Shown here: positions 29,552 to 38,136 of the stretch, in pieces
Layout of the letters: every line of letters begins with the position of its first letter
How positions within the stretch are numbered: the first letter of the stretch is position 1
Assembly: GCF_004102745.1 (NCBI RefSeq)
Contig: NZ_RLII01000009.1
Location: 1 to 64,000, forward strand
Source of the DNA: Acetivibrio mesophilus
GTDB taxonomy: Bacteria > Bacillota > Clostridia > Acetivibrionales > Acetivibrionaceae
Direction of reading: 5' to 3'
DNA length: 64,000 nt
Made by a program: the position numbers and the translations under genes
The notes under the pieces: generated by a model
The model's database searches: none
The model's input: only the letters and a program-made list of their open reading frames with translations
What the model was told of the DNA's origin: nothing

Positions 29552-29750
29552 AAAACCACCTTTTTCCTGTTAGTGTTTCTTCTATACACTATGTTCTTTA
29601 TTTTTACTTTATACTGAAGTTTAAAAAGTAAAATCAAATATTTTTTGTACAAAGTTTTTGTTCTAATTTCGCTTTATTGAGCTTATCTTTAATTATAGGA
29701 ATGGCTTGGAAGACAGAAAAAATATCTAAGGAACGGTATTTAAAAGAAAA

Positions 29751-30707
29751 ATGAATTATAAACTCATTATAGTTATTGTGAATATAATAATCGGAACAAT
29801 ATGCATTGTATACGGTGTAAAACTGATGGGCACAAGTCTTGAAAAGGCAAACATCCGCAGGATGAAAAAGTACCTCTCAATGTTCACAAACAGAGTGCCG
29901 CTAGCCACTGTCACCGGCACTGTCCTTACTGCACTGGTTCAAAGCAGTACAGCAATAACTGTTATAACCGTTGGACTGGTAAACTCTGGAATGTTGAAGC
30001 TGACTCAAGCGGTAGGTATTATATACGGAGCAAACATCGGTACTACAATAACGGCCCAGCTTATGTCTTTTAACCTGACCAACTCTTCGTACTTCATAAT
30101 TGGGCTGGGACTTATTATTGCTTTCTTCTCAAAAAGAAAATCCCCTGCAAACATGGGTTGGGCGCTAACCGGTCTTGGCATCATGTTTGCAGGACTAAAT
30201 CTACTAAACTCCGGAGTACCATACATAAAAGAAAGCCAAGATGTTTACGAGCTTTTTAGGACTTATGGACAAAATCCCCTAATCGGCCTTCTTATTGGTA
30301 TGGTAACAACCATGCTTATACAGAGCAGCAGTGCCACCGTTGGCCTTACCATTGTTCTTTTCAATGCAGGCCTTATTGGCTTTGAGTCCGCCCTGGGGCT
30401 TACCCTGGGAGATAATATCGGCACATGCATCACTGCACAAATCTCCAGTATCGGCACCTCTATTTTCGCAAAACGAACTGCATGGGCACATACCCTCTAT
30501 AATGTTATTGGTGTCATAATAGCTTTTATTCTATTAACACCCTTTTCATCAATGGTTCAGACCATCACCTACGGTATCGGTCAGGATGAAACCCGGTTGA
30601 TTGCCAATGCCCATACAATTTTCAATATCCTTAGCGCAGTTATCTTTATGCCGTTAACAGGATATTATGTGAGATTCTTAGAGTGGCTCATAAAGGAAAA
30701 TAAGTAG
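29751..30707 (+). CDS. Na/Pi-cotransporter family protein, short form
   Basis: Membrane transporter related to NptA/YjbB phosphate carriers. The 318 residues hold two inverted Na_Pi_cotrans repeats with the signature QSS motifs TALVQSSTAITVI and MLIQSSSATVGLT, and the partner GANIGTTITA and GDNIGTCITA motifs. The cytoplasmic PhoU-like domain common in bacterial members is absent. Transport of phosphate with sodium is inferred from the family. The gene stands alone and ends one base before a convergent gene. Confidence 0.9.
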   Translation: MNYKLIIVIVNIIIGTICIVYGVKLMGTSLEKANIRRMKKYLSMFTNRVPLATVTGTVLTALVQSSTAITVITVGLVNSGMLKLTQAVGIIYGANIGTTITAQLMSFNLTNSSYFIIGLGLIIAFFSKRKSPANMGWALTGLGIMFAGLNLLNSGVPYIKESQDVYELFRTYGQNPLIGLLIGMVTTMLIQSSSATVGLTIVLFNAGLIGFESALGLTLGDNIGTCITAQISSIGTSIFAKRTAWAHTLYNVIGVIIAFILLTPFSSMVQTITYGIGQDETRLIANAHTIFNILSAVIFMPLTGYYVRFLEWLIKENK

Positions 30708-30708
30708 T

Positions 30709-31044
30709 TTACCATTTTCCCTTTTTCATATGACCTTCCATTTCAGCTTTTGCCCTTTGCTTTATAACCCATGCTTCATCCTTGGATCTTTTGAACGCCT
30801 CTAAGCATGGAGGGTCCAGATTTATATTTATACCTTCCTCGCAGAGTTCACTTATCCTTCCTGCAAGTTTAACAATCTCCATATGAATATCATTTGTTCT
30901 GTCGGACATATATACCTTATTGGCATCTTCATCGCTAAGCTGGACAAATTTATCCTTTGGGGCATCACATTTAGGGCACTTTTCCGGTGCCTCTTCCCCT
31001 TCATGAACATACCCGCACACTGAACATTTCCAAAGCTTCTTCAT
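30709..31044 (-). CDS. Rubredoxin-like metal-binding protein
   Basis: A 111-residue cytosolic protein. The first ~40 residues form a rubredoxin/rubrerythrin-type knuckle with two CxxC motifs (CSVCGYVHEGEEAPEKCPKC), expected to bind one Fe. The remaining helical part (NDIHMEIVKLAGRISELCEEG) resembles stand-alone clostridial rubredoxin-like domains. It probably acts in electron transfer or oxidative-stress defence. The GGAGGAA ribosome-binding site is good. Confidence 0.85.
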   Translation of the reverse strand: MKKLWKCSVCGYVHEGEEAPEKCPKCDAPKDKFVQLSDEDANKVYMSDRTNDIHMEIVKLAGRISELCEEGININLDPPCLEAFKRSKDEAWVIKQRAKAEMEGHMKKGKW

Positions 31045-31327
31045 CTACTTATTCCTCCAATTCTTTTTATTTACTTGATATCATATTTATTAATACCACT
31101 TGATAATTATTTTAAACATAACAAAATTGACAAAGCAAGCATAAACAAGATAATTGTTTATAATTTATTTAGATTTTATTTAATATATTTTTAGTGTTTT
31201 ATAATAAAATAAAATCGTGTATAATATAATGGTAAATTCTTAAACAGTTATTTATGCACCTTAATTGTAAGATTTATATTAAATTGTTAGCCAAATTCAA
31301 AACAGTAATAAAGAGAGGTAAATGGTA

Positions 31328-33217
31328 ATGGACCGTCTAAAAAACATTATTAATCAACGATTTAATCTTGCTGAAACCCTTTATTGGGTACTATTTATTA
31401 TATGTCTTATGCTAAAGTGCCTTTATTTTCAATTCACAACAAGGCTGAACACTGACCCTTATCTATCTTCAGTAAATATAACCATGTTGCTTTCGTCATT
31501 TTCCATTTTACTGATAATATCATCTATTATAGCTTTTGCTTTTAATAAGTTGAGATTTGCTGCGCTTTTTATAATAAACCTTATTTTAACAGTTTTATTG
31601 ATAGCTGATACCAACTTTTTTAGATATTACTACAATTTAATTACTATACCCGTGCTTTTCCAACTGGATATCAAGCTTATGAGTTCTGTCAATGAAAGTA
31701 TATTAAGTCAGTTTATGATTAAGGATTTAATATATCTTATTGATTTGCCCTTTATGCTCATGGGAGTTTTTCTCCTAAGCAAAAATGTTCGGAAGATACA
31801 TATTTCCCGGAGAGCATACCGCTCTGTAGCTCTTTTAGTAGTTGGAGCAGTTACCTTTTTATCGGTTTTCCATACTTCAAATCTGAATTCCTTTGCATAT
31901 AACAACAACTACTCAGCTAAAAGCCTTGGAGTGTTTTTTTCCCATTACTACAACACAAAGCTGTTAATCGAAGAAAACCTACTGGAAGACGACAGCTTTA
32001 CCCAGGAGGATAAGGACTCCATCATAGCCCTTTATGAAAGCAAAGAGAGTGAGAAAAACGTCTCCGACAGCAGATTAACGGGAATTGCAAAGGACAAAAA
32101 CCTGATTGTAGTACAGATGGAGGCTCTTCAGCAATTTGTAATAAATTTGAAGATCAACAGTAAAGAAGTAACTCCCAATTTAAACAAACTTATTGGAGAC
32201 AGTCTTTATTTTGATAATGTATTCTATCAGGTGGCAGGAGGCAATACTTCCGATGCGGAATTTCTGACCAATAATTCATTGTATCCTGCAAAAGAGGGTG
32301 CAATTTATCACCTATACCCCGAAAATACTTATCATTCCATGGCGAACATTCTAAAGGGCAAAGGATACAATACTTACTCACTCCATGGCTTTGAGAAAAC
32401 CTTCTGGAACAGAAATAAAATGCATATGACTCTTGGCTTTGACAGATTTTTCAACGAAGAGGACTTTGTATTGGACGATTTTGCCGGTTGGGAAGGTCAA
32501 GCGCTCAGTGATTCATCCTTTTTTAGGCAGTCCCTTGATAAAATAGATACATCAAAGCCGTTTTACAGCTTTTTCGTGACCCTGTCAAGTCATCATCCGT
32601 TCACCTATTTTGAAGACTTTGATTTTGATGTCGGTGAGTTTCAAGGAACGTACATTGGCAATTACCTCAAGGCTGCCAATTATCTTGATAAATGTATAGG
32701 TGAATTCATAGCGGATCTTAAGAAACGTGGACTATACGATAACAGTCTTCTGGTATTCTATGGTGATCACTCTGCCGTGAAAAAAATTGAAGCTGAAGGG
32801 CTTTTGCAGCTTCTGGATATGGAGTATAGCGAACAAGAATGGATGAAGCTTCAAAAAGTGCCCCTTATAATACATTATCCCAATCAGTCAAAGTCCGAAG
32901 TTATAAGCACTATAGGGGGGCAAATCGACATACTTCCGACCATTGCAAATCTGATGGATTTTGATGCGCCATATGCTCTAGGAAAAGATCTTCTAAATCA
33001 TGATGACGATAAAGGTTATGTCATCCTAAGAGACGGTTCGGTAATAACAAAGGATTTTATATATTTTAATGACTTACGAGAAATATATGATTTCACTGAC
33101 GGAAAACCGTTGGACCTGAAGCTATACAGCGATAAGATTACTTCATACATAAATGAACTCAGTGTATCGGATATCATTATAACCAAAGATGCTTTCAAAC
33201 ACGGTTTTGAGAAATAA
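31328..33217 (+). CDS. LTA synthase-family membrane sulfatase
   Basis: Polytopic enzyme of the LtaS family, which transfers glycerol phosphate from phosphatidylglycerol to a growing lipoteichoic acid chain outside the cell. Five N-terminal membrane helices (about 15-190) precede the extracellular sulfatase-fold domain (about 255-560). GGNTSDAEFLTNNSLYP holds the Thr nucleophile, VVQMEALQ the first metal ligand and FYGDHSAV the later Asp-His ligands. The ATG at 31328 has AGAGAGGT 8 bp upstream; the ATG two codons earlier is too close. The exact polymer in this organism is unknown. Confidence 0.92.
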   Translation: MDRLKNIINQRFNLAETLYWVLFIICLMLKCLYFQFTTRLNTDPYLSSVNITMLLSSFSILLIISSIIAFAFNKLRFAALFIINLILTVLLIADTNFFRYYYNLITIPVLFQLDIKLMSSVNESILSQFMIKDLIYLIDLPFMLMGVFLLSKNVRKIHISRRAYRSVALLVVGAVTFLSVFHTSNLNSFAYNNNYSAKSLGVFFSHYYNTKLLIEENLLEDDSFTQEDKDSIIALYESKESEKNVSDSRLTGIAKDKNLIVVQMEALQQFVINLKINSKEVTPNLNKLIGDSLYFDNVFYQVAGGNTSDAEFLTNNSLYPAKEGAIYHLYPENTYHSMANILKGKGYNTYSLHGFEKTFWNRNKMHMTLGFDRFFNEEDFVLDDFAGWEGQALSDSSFFRQSLDKIDTSKPFYSFFVTLSSHHPFTYFEDFDFDVGEFQGTYIGNYLKAANYLDKCIGEFIADLKKRGLYDNSLLVFYGDHSAVKKIEAEGLLQLLDMEYSEQEWMKLQKVPLIIHYPNQSKSEVISTIGGQIDILPTIANLMDFDAPYALGKDLLNHDDDKGYVILRDGSVITKDFIYFNDLREIYDFTDGKPLDLKLYSDKITSYINELSVSDIIITKDAFKHGFEK

Positions 33218-33237
33218 TTAGTTTTAGTATTTAATTT

Positions 33238-33263
33238 AAGGAGGCCTGACGGGCCTCCTTTAT
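33238..33263 (+). terminator. Terminator after the LTA synthase gene
   Basis: AAGGAGGCC pairs with GGCCTCCTT around a 5-base loop, then TTATTAA. Confidence 0.9.
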
Positions 33264-33302
33264 TAATACTAGGCAATGGTTTACACCATTACTTCAATCC
33301 AA

Positions 33303-33334
33303 TTGTTAACCTTGAATAAAAAAAGTGTTGACAA
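33303..33334. promoter_or_regulatory. BirA-type biotin operator
   Basis: TTGTTAAC (33303-33310) and GTTGACAA (33327-33334) form an inverted repeat with a 16-bp spacer. This matches the known Firmicute BirA operator TTGTTAAC-N(14-16)-GTTAACAA with one difference. The right half overlaps the -35 box of the bioY promoter, so bound biotin-BirA would block transcription. Confidence 0.8.
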
Positions 33335-33356
33335 TCATGCAATAATGTAATAATAT
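33328..33356 (+). promoter_or_regulatory. Promoter of bioY
   Basis: TTGACA (33328-33333), 17 bp, TAATAT (33351-33356), a near-perfect sigma-A promoter about 44 bp before the bioY start. Confidence 0.8.
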
Positions 33357-33399
33357 CTTCATTGATGTACATTATATGTTAAATTATAGGAGGAGTATT

Positions 33400-33960
33400 A
33401 TGACAGGAAACAAGTATCTTAGAGACATGATGTATGCCGCTATTTTTACAGGTTTAATGGCAGTGCTTGGCTGGATAAGCATCACACTTCCCATCCTTCC
33501 TGCCCCTATCACCGGACAAACCATAGGTGTAATGCTGGCTGGTGCTATTCTTACCCCCAGGCAGGCAGGACTCAGCATGGCAACCTATATTGCCTTAGGA
33601 GCCGTCGGTCTCCCTGTATTTCAAAAAGGCGGAGCAGGATTAGCATATTTAACCGGCCCCACCGGTGGATTCATTATAGGTTTCCTAGCAGGCGCTATAG
33701 TGATTTCCCTTCTTAAAGGCAATGGAAAAAATGGTTTCAGAATAGGGCTTGCATGTATTGTTGGCGGCATCCTCGTAGTATATGCCATAGGCATTCCATG
33801 GCTCTGCTTTAAAAAGACCGCAAGTTTGTTTTCCTGGTCTCTGGCAGTATCAAATCTGGCTTTTATTCCAGGAGACGTTATAAAAGTGTGTATTGCCAGT
33901 ATAATCGGTGTGCGGGTAAACAAAAGCCTTGAATATCAGATATCGGCTTGTAATTCATAG
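33400..33960 (+). CDS. bioY: Biotin ECF-transporter S component BioY
   Basis: Membrane substrate-binding subunit that captures biotin and works with a shared ECF energizing module encoded elsewhere. The 186 residues have about six membrane helices and the BioY signatures PITGQTIGVMLAG, AGLAYLTGPTGGFIIGF and FIPGDVIKV. The ATG at 33400 sits 4 bp after AGGAGGAG; an in-frame ATG at 33376 has no ribosome-binding site. Regulation by BirA is supported by the operator overlapping its promoter. Confidence 0.95.
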   Translation: MTGNKYLRDMMYAAIFTGLMAVLGWISITLPILPAPITGQTIGVMLAGAILTPRQAGLSMATYIALGAVGLPVFQKGGAGLAYLTGPTGGFIIGFLAGAIVISLLKGNGKNGFRIGLACIVGGILVVYAIGIPWLCFKKTASLFSWSLAVSNLAFIPGDVIKVCIASIIGVRVNKSLEYQISACNS

Positions 33961-33966
33961 CTTGTC

Positions 33967-34257
33967 CTAAAGCTGTCTTTTTAGGTAGCAATCAACGCAG
34001 AATATCTCCCCTTCAGGGTCATCGTTATCATTATACATTTTCTTGAGCTCCCTGCCGCAGTCTTTGCAGCTTACCAGTATATAGTCTGCTTCATCACTTT
34101 CTTCTTCGTAATTATTGCAGACTATATCGCATCCCTCTTCTTCACATTGCTCACATTTATCAGAGGGAAGGCCAAACCTGCATTCATATGTTTCTTTTCC
34201 CTCGTCATCAATTAATCTCTTTAAATTTCTGCAGTCGCTGCAGATACACTCTGCCAT
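33967..34257 (-). CDS. Small Cys-rich zinc-binding protein
   Basis: A 96-residue acidic protein with ten cysteines, arranged mostly as CxxC pairs (CSDC, CEQC, CKDC, CVDC). This predicts two small zinc knuckles joined by an acidic stretch. I do not recognise the family and see no catalytic motif. The ATG follows GATGGAGG. It lies 60 bp downstream of a SEC-C protein gene on the same strand, so the two metal-binding proteins may be co-transcribed. Confidence 0.7.
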   Translation of the reverse strand: MAECICSDCRNLKRLIDDEGKETYECRFGLPSDKCEQCEEEGCDIVCNNYEEESDEADYILVSCKDCGRELKKMYNDNDDPEGEIFCVDCYLKRQL

Positions 34258-34317
34258 CCACTATTTCCTCCATCTTAATTTCATCAATTCATCAAATATC
34301 TTGTCCTAGGCACATCT

Positions 34318-34812
34318 TCAGGCGCCGCAGCATTTCTTGTATTTTTTACCACTACCACAAATACAAGGTTCATTCCTTCCAACCTTATTGCTTACCGCAA
34401 TATGAGCCTTGTTGTATTCCTTCAATATTTCCTTTCTTCTTTCCCGGGTCAATACATTATCCCACTGGGGAAGATTATAAAGCCAATGTGCTTTTGCATC
34501 CAGCATATTATAATAGAGTTTTTCAAAATCAACTTTTAGACTGATGTTCGAATCTTCACTCAGCTCCTCAAGGTTTACAGCCTTTTCAAGACTAGTGTTA
34601 ATACCATCCATAAATCCTGCAAAAACAACAGGCTCCATATCAAACTTTTCTGCAAGCTCTACGAGTTTTCCCTCTATAACTTCCTCATGGCTTTCCAGAA
34701 TTGACTCATATATTTTCGCCTCTTTTTCAAGGTATTGATTCCAGAATTTAGTATCCTCTTCTTGAGGCCTCTCTTTTTCACAAAGCTCCTGCCACTCGTT
34801 AAAAAGACTCAT
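34318..34812 (-). CDS. SEC-C motif protein
   Basis: A 164-residue protein: a helical acidic N-terminal domain (about 1-135), then a C-terminal SEC-C zinc motif ([17 protein letters not shown]), the same metal-binding tail found on SecA. SEC-C proteins are thought to contact ribosomes or the translocation machinery; for this branch the function is unknown. The nearest ribosome-binding site (AAAGGAGAG) is about 13 bp from the ATG. Confidence 0.8.
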   Translation of the reverse strand: MSLFNEWQELCEKERPQEEDTKFWNQYLEKEAKIYESILESHEEVIEGKLVELAEKFDMEPVVFAGFMDGINTSLEKAVNLEELSEDSNISLKVDFEKLYYNMLDAKAHWLYNLPQWDNVLTRERRKEILKEYNKAHIAVSNKVGRNEPCICGSGKKYKKCCGA

Positions 34813-34919
34813 ATGTACTATATCTCTCCTTTACTTATTATGACTATTAACTCTTTCATATTATAACACAATATTATGTCAAAATATAACCTCAAAAACT
34901 AATATATTTCACATTATAA

Positions 34920-36380
34920 TCACTTTGGTTCAATTCCCCATACAAGTTTCCCCGAAATGTATGCAGTCATCTTCTTCCAATCCGCATAGGAATCCGCCGA
35001 ATTGTAGGAATAGTCGTCCCGTTGCTCGAACCTACCCCAATTATTCTGATAGAATTCTCCTGTAATATACATTACATCCTTTGGATGAAGAGTACCTGTC
35101 TCAAATGTAATTTCAATGTACTTGTTTGCTTCTGTCTTTCCAGGCAAATCATAAAATTTGCACTGAACATCCTCCTCTGCTCCCAAACTATAAAAATATA
35201 CTGCCCAGTTCATTTCATCAACCGAAAGTTCTTCCTTGAAATAATACCTTACTTTTACATCTTTAAGGTCAATTATATCGTTTCCGGTGTTATACATCCT
35301 AAAACTGAAGTCAACCCCCTGAGAATCATAGGGCTTCTTGCTAAAATGCTGTATTCTAAGGCCCTTTGTCCCCGCTTCAGTATTTTTTGGGCTTTCAATC
35401 AGTGGCGAAGGCTGTGGTGTCTTTTCTTGAGTTATAGTTGGATCCTCTGTCGGTCTCGGTGTGTTTGTCTCCTCCGGATATTGGGATATTTCCGGCAACC
35501 CGGATGGATTCGGCTGTTGTATAGGTGCCGATGACATTTGCAGAGTCTCGTCTGCAGGTGCTGGCGTACCCTGGGGTTTTGGACTTGGCATATCTGTTGA
35601 TGCCAGCTTCATTCGCTCCAATTTTACTATCATATCTGTAACGCTCATATCATTCACTTCTTCAATAGTGATGCTGCTGTCCAATTCCTCCGCTTCAAGA
35701 TACAAACAGTATCTTCCCATGGAAAGTCCGTATTCTGATGCATTTTTTCTTTCCTTGGGAGTTACCATTATGGTATACCCCTCAATATTATCTATTCTGT
35801 CTATCTCAGTTTTGATATCGTTAAGCAATCTAGTAAGTCTATTCTCCGACTCTTCCCTACTCAATTTGTATTCACTCTGTTTGTCATTAAGGGCACCACT
35901 TATGAGAACAATTTTTCTTTCATCCTCATCTTTGATAAAACCAATATCTATACACTTTCTAACAAGCTCAGGAATAACACTCTCAATATTTTTGTCCTTA
36001 TAATCCAATCCCGAAGTCAATTGCTCCCCATCTCTATTTAGCTGTTTAACTTCTAAAACCCGATAATTTTCATCAATTGCCAATTCAACGCTTGGATTTA
36101 TATCAATATCTATATATCCATAAATATTATTAGTGCTTCTCAAAAAGGCAGATTGAAAATATAAAAACATTACAACCAGGACTGCTGCAACGCTTGAAAC
36201 AGCAGTGGCAGTATATAAAAATCTCCTTCTTTTAGCATCGTATATATCGTCATTCCCAAAACTCACCTGCTGTCCAACACACATATCCTTACGTCTGTTA
36301 ATGATTATAAATTCACTTTCCGGTGTTAAGATTATTTCTTTCTTACCCTGAATTTCATAAATTATCCCTATCTTATTCAT
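34920..36380 (-). CDS. rsgI: RsgI-type anti-sigma factor with CBM3 cellulose sensor
   Basis: Transmembrane anti-SigI factor that senses polysaccharide outside the cell. The 486 residues comprise an RsgI N-terminal sigma-binding domain (about 2-48), one membrane helix (about 54-76), and the periplasmic RsgI domain (about 85-260). That domain contains the conserved strand [13 protein letters not shown], whose Asn-Pro bond is the known autocleavage site in this family. A Pro/Thr/Glu linker (about 265-340) and a C-terminal CBM3 (about 345-486) follow. Cellulose binding is expected to trigger proteolysis and release of SigI. It matches RsgI1 of C. thermocellum in layout. sigI ends 6 bp upstream. 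Confidence 0.94.
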   Translation of the reverse strand: MNKIGIIYEIQGKKEIILTPESEFIIINRRKDMCVGQQVSFGNDDIYDAKRRRFLYTATAVSSVAAVLVVMFLYFQSAFLRSTNNIYGYIDIDINPSVELAIDENYRVLEVKQLNRDGEQLTSGLDYKDKNIESVIPELVRKCIDIGFIKDEDERKIVLISGALNDKQSEYKLSREESENRLTRLLNDIKTEIDRIDNIEGYTIMVTPKERKNASEYGLSMGRYCLYLEAEELDSSITIEEVNDMSVTDMIVKLERMKLASTDMPSPKPQGTPAPADETLQMSSAPIQQPNPSGLPEISQYPEETNTPRPTEDPTITQEKTPQPSPLIESPKNTEAGTKGLRIQHFSKKPYDSQGVDFSFRMYNTGNDIIDLKDVKVRYYFKEELSVDEMNWAVYFYSLGAEEDVQCKFYDLPGKTEANKYIEITFETGTLHPKDVMYITGEFYQNNWGRFEQRDDYSYNSADSYADWKKMTAYISGKLVWGIEPK

Positions 36381-36386
36381 ATTATC

Positions 36387-37145
36387 TTACTTTCCCCCCT
36401 CCATAGTATATTCTAGATATCTCTTTGAAAGGTTAAGATTGCTTTTTAAAATCAAACAAAGAGCTATAATATACTTCCTATTATTACCTATGGTCCTTCC
36501 ATGGACTCTTGCTTTCTTCTTTAATTCATTTCTGGGTATGCTTTTATTCTTCATCAATGCCTTATACATATGCTCATCCTCAGCCAGTATACTGGCCAAC
36601 TTTATGCATAATTGCCTCGAATCCTTATGCTTTGGAACATTCAATACCAAATCAAGAAAGGTTATGCCAAATTCCTTCAGCTTATTTTTAAATTCTTCAA
36701 TATCTTCCCGGGCCTCAATATCTTCAAATCCAATATAGGATCTGGACATAAATTTTTCATCATGATAGACATATTCATCATCAAAAAAAGAAAAAGGGTA
36801 TTCCTTATTGTACCTATTACTTCTAGAATAATCAATCAACCGTCTTTTAATTACCTGTTCCGAAAAAAGAAAGAAGTTATAACCTTTACTGGTATCGAAC
36901 TTGTCAATTGCTTCATTAAATGCAGACATAGCAATGCTAAACTCGTCATTGTTGCGGGTATCAATATATTTTCCCAGCGCATTTGACGTAACTTTCAAGA
37001 TGAATGGTCTATATTCGGATATGAACTCATCTCTTAGTTGCTGATTACCTTCTTTTATCTGTTTCAGGGTAGAAATAAAGCCATCATAAACTGTCTCATC
37101 CAGGTTTTTTTCTTTATTATCATTATTGATTTTCCGGACCTTCAA
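36387..37145 (-). CDS. sigI: SigI-family alternative sigma factor
   Basis: Sigma-70-family factor of the SigI class, which in C. thermocellum controls cellulosome and polysaccharide-degradation genes. The 252 residues have a region-2-like part (DEFISEYRPFILKVTSNALG, then SKGYNFFLFSEQVIKRRLIDYSR) and the long SigI-specific C-terminal region with VHGRTIGNNRKYIIALCLILKSNL. The start is a TTG about 10 bp after AAGGGAGA; no ATG is available. It is in an operon with rsgI. SigI usually activates its own operon, but I could not assign its promoter with confidence. Confidence 0.93.
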   Translation of the reverse strand: MKVRKINNDNKEKNLDETVYDGFISTLKQIKEGNQQLRDEFISEYRPFILKVTSNALGKYIDTRNNDEFSIAMSAFNEAIDKFDTSKGYNFFLFSEQVIKRRLIDYSRSNRYNKEYPFSFFDDEYVYHDEKFMSRSYIGFEDIEAREDIEEFKNKLKEFGITFLDLVLNVPKHKDSRQLCIKLASILAEDEHMYKALMKNKSIPRNELKKKARVHGRTIGNNRKYIIALCLILKSNLNLSKRYLEYTMEGGK

Positions 37146-37365
37146 CTAGATCATTCTCCCTTCAGTATATTACTTCGTACAAACCTGCTTCTTTTGTGTA
37201 TACTACCGATTAGTATTTGCTCTTGCCACATCCCATGAAATATCTTTGGTCCACCACTACTATAAAATATTAATTACATCCGGTCGTTTTTTGCTTCAAC
37301 GAGTAACAAATTTAATTCTTATGAATATTATTATATCAGTAAAACCTAAAAGAAGTGAGTATAAA

Positions 37366-37998
37366 ATGAGCAACATGCAAAATCCTGTTTACATATTTAC
37401 AAGAAGGATTGTATCTCCCTGCCAAGACCTAGTTATTGATTATCCCTTTATAACAGGTTTTAAAACTCTAGCTATTCAGAACATAGTAAACTCTAGGATA
37501 ATACAAACAGTAAACGAGCTCATCTATGAGCAAACAAGCAAACTATTGGAGCAGGGATATAAAGCCCCTAATATGACCATCCAAGGCTGGTATGAAATAA
37601 AGACAAACGAGCGCGGTGTATTAAGCCTTTCGATAGGAAACTATACCATTGCATATCCTGCTGCCCATGGATTGACTATAATAAAATCACTAACCTTTGA
37701 TATAAACACAGGCAAAGAATATAAGCTTGAGGAACTCTTTAAGCCGGGAAGCGATTATGTTGGGGTACTGTCAAAAATAATTGAACAGCAAATAAAGGAA
37801 CGTGAAATTCCAATCCTCGGTGAATTCAAGGGGATTAGGCCGGATCAGGATTACTATATAGCCGACAAAGCATTGGTAATATATTTCCAGCTATATGAGA
37901 TAACTCCTTATGCTTTTGGATTACCTATGTTCCCTATATCCGTGTATGAGATACAAGACATCATAAGAGAAGGGAGCCCTCTGTCAGCTATGTTATGA
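37366..37998 (+). CDS. DUF3298-domain protein (RsiV-like outer domain)
   Basis: A 210-residue protein with a DUF4163/DUF3298 layout. The second half (TFDINTGKEYKLEELFKPGSDYVGVLSKIIEQQI...YYIADKALVIYF) is the DUF3298 fold found in the lysozyme-sensing region of RsiV. No membrane helix or signal peptide is present from the ATG at 37366, so it may be cytoplasmic or spore-associated. Reading further upstream from a TTG at 37246 gives a basic, unlikely extension. It is divergent from sigI and followed by a terminator and repeat copy 6. Confidence 0.8.
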   Translation: MSNMQNPVYIFTRRIVSPCQDLVIDYPFITGFKTLAIQNIVNSRIIQTVNELIYEQTSKLLEQGYKAPNMTIQGWYEIKTNERGVLSLSIGNYTIAYPAAHGLTIIKSLTFDINTGKEYKLEELFKPGSDYVGVLSKIIEQQIKEREIPILGEFKGIRPDQDYYIADKALVIYFQLYEITPYAFGLPMFPISVYEIQDIIREGSPLSAML

Positions 37999-38001
37999 CA
38001 C

Positions 38002-38046
38002 AAAAAACGGAGTGGGATTATATTTATCCCAACTCCGTTTTTTTTA
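38002..38046 (+). terminator. Bidirectional terminator after the DUF3298 gene
   Basis: AAAAAACGGAGT pairs with ACTCCGTTTTTT, and the stem is extended by GGAT/ATCC. It is followed by eight T on the plus strand and can also end the giant gene transcript on the minus strand. Confidence 0.88.
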
Positions 38047-38122
38047 TTTTGGCCTCTTGGAATCAAATGAAAGAGGCAAAAGCGAAGGGGCTCGATGCCC
38101 CGAGCTTTTATTTTGGCCTCTC
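38045..38122 (+). repeat. Dispersed terminator-linked repeat, copy 6
   Basis: Full copy in plus orientation with stem GGGGC/GCCCC, where other copies have GGGAC/GTCCC: a compensatory pair change. The string TTTTATTTTGGCCTCT occurs at both its left and right ends. It lies between the DUF3298 terminator and the 3' end of the giant gene. Confidence 0.93.
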
Positions 38123-38136
38123 AGCTTTTTATGATT

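Noticed and set aside
37146-37245. SigI-type autoregulatory promoter before sigI (an ACGAAG word near 37170)
   Set aside because: A -10-like CGAA is visible, but no matching -35 element at the right distance could be recognised.
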